Shown: one piece after another, positions 43,901-64,000 of the stretch
Position numbering within the stretch: the stretch's first letter is position 1
Layout: each line of letters opens with the position of its first letter
Source of the DNA: Crambe crambe
Taxonomy: Eukaryota > Porifera > Demospongiae > Poecilosclerida > Crambeidae
Reading direction: 5' to 3'
Assembly: GCA_963924555.1 (NCBI GenBank)
Contig: OZ004584.1
Coordinates: 3,471,001 to 3,535,000, forward strand
DNA length: 64,000 nucleotides
Notes under the pieces: generated by a model
What the model saw: the letters and a program-made list of their open reading frames with translations, nothing else
Told to the model about the DNA's origin: nothing
The model's database searches: none
Program-made: the position numbers and the translations under genes

Positions 43901-46699
43901 ACCACTATCATAAATGTCACATGAAAACCACAGAGCATCACCTGAGTCAGATTCATCTATACCACAAGCAGGACAGGTATAATTGCTTTGCTGCTCTGGA
44001 AGAGAAGCGCATTCAAAAGCAGAGAGAAAAGGAGGAGCGGAAAATTCAGCGACAGAAAGAACAGGAAGAGACGTATTCGGAAGCAGGAAGAAAAGGAAGC
44101 AAGAGAAGAGAGGAAACTCCAGAAACAGAAGCAAGGGGCAGGATGTCCCCAACAGCAGAGGAGCGGCAGAAGGAAGACTCCAAAGCAGACTGCCGTTCTT
44201 TTCTCATCCTTTTCTCAGCTTCAGCCTCTACTTTGTCCTGTATTCGCTTCTCCATCTGAAGTATTGCTGTGTCACCAGAAAGATGATGTGGCAATAGTGG
44301 TGTAGATCGAATTTTCTTACGAGCAATCGACTTAGGAAGGGCTAGAGTTAGCTTAAAAACATCCTCATAACTGGTATCATCTGTATTATCATCACTATCA
44401 TCTTCATTCTCTTCATCATTATCACTTCCACTATCCAAATCATTAGTTGCTGTCACAACATTCTTACTAACAGAACACACCTCACTAGTGGTATCTTCTA
44501 TTGTAAGTGCCTTGAGTTGACACCATACTGCATAAAATTCATCACCTTCCACATCATACCCCTCCTCATACCTGCGCTCAAATTTCTTGGAGGTTTCAGC
44601 TGACACGACTGACTCTAATATTTCCATTGCCTTATCTGAAGACACCACGTCCTTCCCGTCCTTGCTCTTGCTCTTGACAGAAGCTTCCTTGTCTTCGTAC
44701 ACAGTAGCTGGTGCAAGTTTACTTTGCCGAACAGCATTTGGATCTACAGGCCATATTCCAGCACCCTGAAAAGCATTAACCACTGTTGATAATTTTACAG
44801 CATCCAACCATGCTTCTTTAAAAATTCTAGCAAAGGTATATTTAGTGATGCTCAGTCCTACATTTTCCAAAGCATATTTAGAAACAGCTTTCTTCCAAGA
44901 ACTCTTCAGCGGGCCATAAAAACCCACATCCAATGGTTGTGTAACATGTGAGGTATGGGAAGGTAGACAGTAAAGAAGAATATTATTTTTTTTTACATAA
45001 TTTTGAAGTGTCTATGTTAATGTGGGACTTATGACCGTCAATTAGAAGTACAATAGGTCGGATTGTTGCAGTGCGTGGAATAAAATGCTCCTTCAACCAG
45101 TCGTAATAAAGTTCAGTGTTCATCCAACCAGAGTCAGATCTACCAAAATAAGCATTGGGGACACAGTCTTTCATTGGGTCATTTTTAAACCGTTTCCCAG
45201 CAAATATATGCATTGGTGGCACCATACTTCCCGCCGCACTAAAGGTACACAAGGTGGTAATTTGCTCTTTACTATTACTAGTAACCTGATAGATGTCTTT
45301 GGTACCTCTCATAGCAAGCACTCTTCCAGATTTGGGGCATAAAGGACAACCTGTCTCATCAGCATTCCATATCTTATCAGGATCCTCTATGTCATTATCC
45401 TTTAAAAACTTTTCAAAATCACTATACCATTTATTTAGTCTTTGTGGATTACAACAAGAAGCTCTTGCAATTTGTAGCTGTTCGGGAGAGTGAAGAGATA
45501 TGTCAGGGTGACGTCGTAGGAATGCATACCACCAATCTCGTCCAGGTCGATTATCAACAAATGGGGTTCTTCTACCATCCTTGTCCAGTATAGTCTTGAC
45601 TATCTCCAGTACTTGTTCACGAGTACGCCCGTAACCAATATTAGACATATTTATGGCCCACACGGCCAACATAGTCTCCTCAGCTTCAGATAAGACAGTG
45701 GGAGGTCCTTGTTTGAATCCTTTCACTTTACCCGAATAATGGTCATGGAGGGTACTCTTGGGTATGCCATAATGTTGGGAAGCATCCCTTAAAGACATCC
45801 CCCCCTCTTTAATCATGAGCAGAGCAGACTGCAAACTATCAGTCTTACTCTGAGAAGCCATAACCTAAACAAGTAACAAGTATGTAGTTAAGTAAACAGT
45901 GGTTACTAATGGCCATTGTACTGTTTGTACTACTGTCTGGAATAAGCCAGATTAGTGTACTTTCCAAAAAAAATCATTAAAAATAGGTGATAAGTCAAAA
46001 TATTCTCAGTTTTAGCACTCTACGTTAGCTAGTTCTGATCTAGAAGTAAAGCGCCTTTGATAGCAATCACGGGAACTTGCCATGTTTGGGGGAGGGTCTA
46101 CAAGTATGAAGTATTTCTCCCGTGCAAACACAAGCATGCAACTTTACAAACTAGCTTACAAAGCTCAACTGCAGGATATTTATGAACTGCATAGTAAAAT
46201 TTTTGCTTATACTTCAATATGGCAGCTGTGTGCAGTAACATGCAATCTTATCCAATGGGTCTATGTAAGCGAACAGTCAAGTAGCTACAATCAATCCACA
46301 GAGCTGTGATACTTGACCTTACAAAAATGCAAGTGCCACATACAATTATATGTACAACCATAATTTCTTTCCCTATTTGTGTTTGGACTCATTTGCATAC
46401 ACATATTATGAACAAAGATATTCACTGACCTTTTTGTTTTTCTGCAAACTTTCGTATCCTGTCTGCTATATCAAACTTTTTATACACATCAAGCCTATCT
46501 ATAAGCTTCCTCCAGGATGCGTACGGATCCTTTAGTATCCAGTGCCGGATGACAGTTGTCAGTCTTTCTCTGTCCGTGGAGCATTCTGATGCTATGGCAT
46601 CACACTTGGAGGAAGGGACACGTAAGTAGCGGTAACCAAAATCCCTCCATGGAATAGTCTCCAAGACCGCCACAACATTGTTCACAGTGAGAGGAGGAC
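37952..46699 (-). CDS. DD-DD-Ig-X-X-membrane-anchor protein (5' exon not found)
   Basis: Six exons in transcription order: 46699-46430 (DD1, 'RLTTVIRHWILKD', 'SWRKLIDRLDVY'), 41362-41072 (DD2, 'EWYNLGVQLGVS', 'PSWERLVQALT'), 40687-40397 (Ig: Cys in 'YSMTCHV', 'YQWQRDGV', 'GGRYSCCI'), 40330-39590 (module X1), 38872-38171 (X2), 38109-37952 (basic stretch then helix 'LVIVLILILLISTLYMF', ending HIVL). Every internal junction is phase 1, so each exon is a movable unit. With no signal peptide seen and a C-terminal hydrophobic helix, it may be tail-anchored with all domains cytosolic. The last intron has a GC donor. Linking DD1 across the 5-kb transposon-bearing intron rests on phase and domain similarity only; it could belong to another gene. 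Confidence 0.65.
38171..38872 (-). other. Module X2, second copy of an unnamed 230-residue domain
   Basis: A single exon of 702 bases (phase 1-1). It aligns by eye with X1: 'WLRLTTFWDFKNYILFEKLV' against 'WTKLNIYCNFLNYSLLESLV', then 'LSDFSTYS' against 'LCDFSEYI', and 'SIALKFSIPKY' against 'SIARKLFLPSY', with 'TVTWAIPNT' against 'SITWVTPAT'. It is mainly helical with a beta-like end. I know of no named family; similar segments recur in sponge DD proteins by memory. Confidence 0.65.
39590..40330 (-). other. Module X1, first copy of the unnamed domain
   Basis: A 741-base exon (phase 1-1), 247 codons, fully open. It starts 'ASKLENYFLDLCDRTFA' and carries the shared motifs listed for X2. The linker after it is Ser/Asp-rich ('DDSELDCSSDGVDS'). 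The duplication of a whole symmetric exon within one gene is visible directly. Confidence 0.65.
43297..43440. repeat. Short inverted repeat with CpG-dense core
   Basis: The left end TAGCCGACCCTTTACC is matched by the right end GGAAAGGGTCGGCCTA, about 140 bp apart. Internally TGGTAAAGGGTAG also pairs with the left arm. The core at about 43376-43425 is built of CG dinucleotides (GACGCGTACGCGCACGCGTC), unlike the AT-rich surroundings. It lies next to the transposon at 43.8 kb and may be one of its ends or an independent MITE. Confidence 0.5.
43821..45861 (-). mobile_element. Pogo/jerky-type (DDE_1) transposase with PHD finger, damaged
   Basis: The ATG at 45861 opens an HTH_psq domain ('GGMSLRDASQHYGIPKSTLH') and a CENP-B-like DNA-binding part. 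A DDE_1 core follows with Asp in 'WNADETGC', 'LLIDGHKSH' and 'TQPLDVGFYG'. The frame breaks once at a nine-A run (about 44989-44997), between the second and third Asp. After an acidic segment ('SGSDNDEENEDDSDD') and 'EKRIQDKVEAEAEKRMRKE', the minus strand turns hydrophobic while the plus strand reads as a K/E/Q-rich coil, which suggests an inverted segment. The end is a PHD-like finger ('YTCPACGIDESDSG', 'LWFSCDI') that continues after a one-base shift as 'WYHAEC' and 'WYCGTC'. It sits in the intron between DD1 and DD2 of the DD-Ig gene. Confidence 0.8.
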
Positions 46700-46703
46700 C
46701 TGC

Positions 46704-47455
46704 AAAAAACGTATCTATATAAATGGCCTGATTTTAGTGATATTGATATCATTATCATAAATCAGTATTCTGAGTACAAACACTCAGACTCATGCCCAAT
46801 TTTGGGGGCAGAGACTTGGAACCTTGGCATGAAGTAGTACATCTAACAAAGACTTAGGTTATCTACTGATAACTTCTTAGTGTGATAGACCACTGAAAAA
46901 CAAGGTCTCAGCTTTGCTGCTATTATTGTTCAATCATTGAATATATCTAGGTCAGGTCTACACTCCAAAATGCCCCAGGCCATGTGGTATGTGTCAGCAT
47001 TCTGCAAGGTTGATTTCTACAGCCTTTTGGGAAGCAGGCACAAAGCTTTAAAACTTATCTAAGTTGATTGTAGGCATTAGGCTTATCTTACAGCTTTCTA
47101 TGTATGCAGCTGCCTCCACTTACATACAAACTCACAGCAAATCTTCCAAGGAGTTGAAGCACAAATGAATATCAGCAGAAAACCCTACAGGAATGCTTGC
47201 TTGCTCAAATGTCGTACATTGCCCTAGTTTAAAGTGTAGAGGTAATCCATACCCTTGAATGTATACCTCATGATATAGTCTATTTATGTACATTATTATA
47301 GCAGTTATTGGGATAATAATTATCTCAGTAACTGTACATAATTATTGTTGCTTTTTGATAGATATGTAGCCTTATAAAAACACCATCAGATGATTACAAA
47401 CATTTGTGCAGGGATGACAAGTCAAACTGAATCAAAGTGTTTCTATCCTCCCCAG
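46704..47455. other. Gap between two divergent DD genes
   Basis: No coding exon was found on either strand. Promoters and first exons of the minus-strand DD-Ig gene and the plus-strand DD-GTPase gene should lie here if the models are right. A candidate plus exon, opening just after TTTGTGCAG at 47402-47410, is too short to judge. Confidence 0.4.
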
Positions 47456-47913
47456 ACTCCAGCCTCACCTCTCATAGTTTGCTGGCTGTTCTGGACACTG
47501 TGGAGAATGCAAACGACATCAGTGGGACTGATTATGGTGAATTGGAGAGTATATTAGAGATACCAGACCCTAAGTGGAAAGAAATGAGGTCAAAATGTGT
47601 TGGAAAGGATAATTATCGTAGTGAACTGATCCAGTATTATCTTGTGACCCATCCATGTGCTGGTTGGAACCACCTAGCTGGGCAGCTTCTCTACTATAAA
47701 AAATACAGTGCTAGAGCAGGATAGAAAATTAAGTTACAATGACAAAAAAAATCAAGTGATATTAACACAATCTCCCTTGTTCTACAGCTCTTTGTTAAAG
47801 TCATCTTTTATTATTTTGTAGTTATTGGAATTCTACTTCAATCTCTAGACCATAAACTATCGTTTCCTGTTAATTATTTTGGTTACTCAGCTCACTTATA
47901 TTCTATTATCAGC

Positions 47914-47965
<52 letters not shown>

Positions 47966-47966
47966 T
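47914..47966. repeat. (ATT)n microsatellite
   Basis: About 17 ATT triplets immediately before the 3' splice site (TTTTCAG) of the second DD exon, so the length may affect splicing there. Confidence 0.9.
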
Positions 47967-50599
47967 TCAGATCCCTCCCTCACCCTTGCTAATCTCACTC
48001 CGCTGCTCCAGGATAACATGATAGATTTGGATTGTGTGGGCCGTTCTCTCGACATCCCCGTTTCTGTGAATGAGAATATTGAATCACACCAGCACCATGG
48101 GAGGGCTTTGGGGGAATGGTACTTGAACAATCACCCATGTCCATCATGGCATCATGTGGCTAATGCTCTATATGAGGAGAGGGAACATGGAGTGCTGGAA
48201 GTATTGAAGAGTCGCTTCCTTAAAGGTTGGGTTGGTCTTATGCTCTCTGATAATAGTTGACTGCATATGAGCCTTCTTTCTAATTAGGTTGGTATAATCT
48301 CTTCCTGTGGTCTTACTCCATAGTGCATGCACTGATAGAGTTGATGATCCAGAATTTTTGATGTGTTTAATTATTAGGAGTAACATTCAACTTTTGAGGG
48401 GTTAAGAATAAGTTTGACTCTCGTGGATCCTTTTTGGCCATCAATGAAATCTGTCTTTATGACCACCAGCATTTAAATTTCTGTGATTTATTTGCTTGTT
48501 TTTATTTTCATTTTAATTTCAGGTTCATCTGAGTCATGTAGATTGTATAAAGGCAATGACAGAAGGATTCGTCAAAGCAGAAATCAATAAGATAGTGCTC
48601 TATGGAGCTGCAAGTCCAGCTCCATTGATCTGTTTGTCGGCAACCCTCCAAGACAGATTAGGAGAAGCACTCCTATAGCTGCTCGTCCAATTACCATGTG
48701 CCATGTTGACATCACCTCCAAGGAGTGGAAGAAACTTCCTCCAGAGGAAAGAAAACAATTTTTAGCCAGAGCCATCGCTACTCACTTTCCACCTGATGGC
48801 ACCAAGACCACTGACTGTTTTGATTTAGCTAAAGGTTCTGATTCTGATGAGGATTCTGACACTGGTGATCGTAATAATGCTGGACATGATTGAAATCCTC
48901 AAGTTCACCCAGTTTCTCTCTCCGGTCCAACACCCACTAGAAAATCCAGGAAAATATCTAAGCCAAAGAGAAAAAGCTCACTACCATCCATTTCCACACA
49001 TGATGAACTAGTAAAGCTGATGGATGAGTGTTTTGAGTCAGGTAAAACCTTACCCACTTTTCGAAAAATACATCTAATAGACTCTGGGGGACAACCACAA
49101 TTCCACGAGGTTCTACCCATATTTCTTCGTCACATGTCATTGTACATATTCGTGTTCAAGCTGTCAGAAGAGCTTGCCACCAAGCCTATGGTGGAGTATT
49201 TCAATCACAGTGGGCAAAGTATGGGAACCCCTTACCAATCAGCCCAGTCCAATGAGCAGCTGTTAAAGCACTGTCTCCGTGCCATGCACACCCATAGATC
49301 CAAGTCTGAAAGTGAATGTTCCAAAATCATGATTGTGGGAACCTACAGGGATAAAGAACATCACTGCAAAAGTGAAACACGAGAGGAGAAGAACAAGAAG
49401 TTAGCAGATATACTTCTCCCAGCTTTCAAGGATGAAATCATCTACTACAACCTGCCAGAGGATAAGTTGATCTTTCCAATCAATGCCAGAGAACCAGATG
49501 AATCCGATAAAGGCATAGCTAGGGATATTCAAAATTCAATCCTGACAGAGTGTAAGCCTAATGATATAGATGTGCCTCTTCAGTATTTCTCTTTAGAGAT
49601 ACTTCTTGAAGAAGTGAGTCTTTCTCTAGATAGAGGTGTACTGAGCAAAGAAGAATGCCTTAAAGCAGCAAAGGATCTTTACTTTGATGAGCACACACTC
49701 GATGCAGCTATCCAGTTTCTAGATGAGATATCAGTAGTCTTTTATTTCCCTGAGATTCTAGAGGGTGTTGTATTCACCAATCCTCAGGTCCTCTTGGACA
49801 AGGTAACAGAGTTGGTAGAGAAGATTTACTGCTTGAGAGGAAATGGTAGGAACCGAATTCATGGACTTTCTGGAATCTGGCAGAAGTTCAGAGACCATGG
49901 CATTGTTAGCTTAGAACTTCTCGAAAGAGAAGAATTTAACAAGCATTATGTACCTGAAGTCTTTACTGCTGTAGATCTGATCAAGCTCTTCAGAGAGTTG
50001 CTCATCATAGCAGACTATAATGCTTCTGAATACATCATGCCTGCTCTCCTTCCTGTCCTTGAAGAGGAGAAAGTTCATGAGCATCGTGTGCCTGATGATT
50101 CCATTTTAGCTCCCTTTGCCCTATCCTTCCCTCTTGGAGGGCCTTGTCTCAGCACCTACTGCAGTCTGACATGCTTCTTAGTCTCCCCTGATAATAGACC
50201 GAATCCATGGAAAATCACACTTCTCCCTCGCTCCAACACTCCGGCTTGCCTCACTCGAAACTGTACCATGTTTTCTGTTCCTGGTTTCCCTGGCTCTGTT
50301 ACACTCATAGACACATTTGCACACTTTGAAATCCATGTGCACACATCCCAGATATCACACCTCAAAATGTGTTCTTTTGTGTCTCGAGCCGTATTTGCAG
50401 GTGTGAAGAGAGCAATGATGGTCCTTGGCTACAATGACTCCATCCCATCAAAAGCACTGCTCTGTCCATGCGGTGGTGGTGATCCTCATGTCGCTACATT
50501 TGGAGATAAAGAATGGATCTGTACTCACTATCCAAATGGCTGACCTCTAGACAATCACCATGGTGTGAACAAGATAATTCCACTAAAAGTGGTATGTCC

Positions 50600-50690
50600 A
50601 TGCATACATATGTACATGGATACATACATGTACATACATACATGCACATGCATATACACACATATACGACGTACGTATATGCATACATAA
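50600..50690. repeat. ATACATGTAC-type low-complexity repeat
   Basis: Alternating ATAC/ATGT runs in the intron before the last DD exon; partly self-complementary. Confidence 0.75.
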
Positions 50691-51040
50691 TTATGTTAGG
50701 TAAACTCTTTTCAATCTGCATATTTTCTATGCAAACCTACATACAAAGTCTTTCTATATCTACAGCTCCATTGAACCTGAAGACAGTGCAAGGAGCATTG
50801 TGGGATGCTAAATGCAAGTGGTATAATCTTGGTCTGGAGCTAGACTTGAACCCACCAACACTTGCTGCTATCAAGAGCAACTTCCATGGAATGGTTGAAG
50901 ATTGTTTCAGAGAAGTTCTTCTGAAATGGCTTGAGGTAGCAACACCTTATCCCTCGTGGAAAGCACTGGTGAAGGCCCTGAGGGCTCCTGCTGTGGATTT
51001 CCCTCAAGTGGCTTCCAAGATTGAAAGCAAATATATTTGA

Positions 51041-51830
51041 ATATTAGACAATTTCTTATTTCATTTTGTTGTAATTCATGATTGTACTTTCACACATTCT
51101 TCCAAATGGTGTTTGATTTTAAAGCCAGAGCAGCTAACTGTAGTCACTGCTATCTGGGAAGGAGGGAGATGCAATGTATAGTCATCCATTGTGGCAATGT
51201 TCAAGCATTGATGATTGTCTGGTCCTTGACCCAAGAAGTAGCTAACTTGAATTGCTCACTGTCCTGCCCACTGGATTCAGTAAAATACCCATCTTACTTT
51301 GATGGTAGTGTTGTGTTGTTTAGGCATAGTGTGAAAGCTGAGCAAAGCAAACCCCACGCTAATAAATTCTACTACATCTAGAGAAATGTAGGGCAGCATA
51401 AATAGCATTGGAATGGACCTTGAGACGCTTCTTTGAAGGGAATTCTAAGATAATTTTCAGCTTCAACAGTCTGGAATCTGTATGTAAACTAAACCATTCA
51501 CTTCTTCCTGTGACCCAGGGTCTTGCTGAAAATTAATGTTATGCCATCAAAATTAAAGTGATTTGTTGTTTGCCCTGTACAGCCATTATGCAGGGGGTTG
51601 GCATACCCGTCTGCTCCTACATCAAAGGGGGCAGCTCAGCCCTTCTGATGGAATATTGCATACAATACAGACACTCGAAATAGATCTTAATGGAACATGG
51701 ACATAGTCCCAGGAATTGATGACAGAATGAGGAAGGTAATCATAGGTGTGACATGCTTGGATTAACATACTGCACACAAATGTTTGAAACCACGACAATT
51801 ATTGATGATTATGTACTTAGCTACTCCTTG
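51041..51830. other. Convergent intergenic region
   Basis: 3' flank of the DD-GTPase gene and of the minus-strand KAT2 gene. The ORF at 51082-51381 has no domain and is not supported. Confidence 0.4.
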
Positions 51831-63726
<11,896 letters not shown>

Positions 63727-64000
63727 CTTCAGAAGACTTTCACAGAAAACAGGAACATGACAAAAACAAACCCACCTAAATTATAAATAGGAATAATTGT
63801 GGTTAAGTGTATCTGCTCTCAGCAAATATCAGCTGAATGTATTTTGAGTTGGAGGTGTACACATAGTCTTTGACAATGCCAGAGTTCTTTTAGCTACCAT
63901 TCAAGAGCAGGAAATTACACAGCACTCTAAATATTTGAAAACCATGACCATAAACTATAGAACATGGCTACAGAATGGAAACATTCAGGGGGAGCAAACA

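Larger units (their letters stand above)
47456..51040 (+). pseudogene. DD-DD-GTPase-COR-like-DD gene, multiply disrupted
   Basis: Exons: DD (47456-47719, phase 1-1), DD (47971-48225, phase 1-1), GTPase/COR-like (48523-50591) and DD (50766-51040, 'SWKALVKALRAPA', stop TGA). The GTPase keeps a Roc-like switch motif 'LIDSGGQPQFHEV' and 'MIVGTYRDKEH'. A 300-residue COR-like part follows, as in ROCO-type proteins. Lesions: the first DD exon ends AG|GATAGA where GT is expected. The P-loop is split between frames near 48601-48625 ('KIVLYGA' then 'SCKSSSIDLFVG'). An in-frame TGA lies at 48891-48893, and a frame change near 50527-50535 precedes 'SKWLTSRQSPW'. The rest stays open for about 500 codons, so it is a young pseudogene or the assembly contains errors. 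Confidence 0.75.

Noticed and set aside
43882-44305. Plus-strand Lys/Glu/Gln-rich ORFs as an independent gene
   Set aside because: They lie inside the transposase gene and are better explained as an inverted piece of its coiled-coil region.
47909-48130. ORF ending in poly-Asn
   Set aside because: Antisense reading of the (ATT)n microsatellite.
50494-50721. Minus-strand ORF rich in Tyr/Cys/Met
   Set aside because: Translation of the ATACATGTAC low-complexity repeat.

Overview
The window is nuclear DNA from an animal. It is AT-rich and consists of intron-split genes, some with very small exons, among many short inverted-repeat elements. Metazoan families are recognisable (calpain-7, a PCAF/GCN5-type acetyltransferase, a TRPA-like ankyrin channel). 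Repeated death-domain (DD) exons, a TPR-CHAT protein, an unnamed duplicated module and a multi-pass receptor C-terminus of a type I associate with sponges suggest a demosponge. This assignment is an inference from gene content; no marker gene such as rRNA is present.

Layout. 1-4.2 kb is mostly non-coding, with a possible terminal exon at the start and a hairpin element at 2.6 kb. 4.24-5.3 kb (-) is a tandem DD gene, divergent from CAPN7, which runs 5.35-20.6 kb (+) in 24 exons that join in phase into an 852-residue MIT-MIT-calpain protein. Its introns hold a nested single-exon ORF, a minisatellite, a Tc1-like relic, another ORF and several MITEs. 22.8-30.5 kb (+) is a 22-exon TRPA-like channel (1177 aa). 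33.7-37.3 kb (+) is a two-exon TPR-CHAT protein (980 aa) with an intact His/Cys dyad. 38.0-46.7 kb (-) is a gene built from phase 1-1 exons: DD, DD, Ig, two copies of an unnamed module, and a C-terminal membrane anchor. One intron carries a damaged pogo/jerky-type transposon with a PHD finger and an apparently inverted internal segment. 47.5-51.0 kb (+) is a DD-DD-GTPase-COR-like-DD gene with several lesions, so a probable recent pseudogene. 51.8-63.7 kb and beyond (-) is the C-terminal two thirds of a KAT2 (PCAF/GCN5) gene; its introns hold a 458-bp near-perfect foldback and an antisense receptor pseudogene.

How they relate. Three genes carry DDs, and between them lie a CHAT protease-like gene and a calpain. 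This looks like a neighbourhood of signalling or cell-death components. That link is inferred from domains and proximity only; calpain-7 and KAT2 are housekeeping genes that may simply be neighbours. Gene boundaries given here come from reading splice sites, phases and family similarity by eye; no alignment or transcript data were available.
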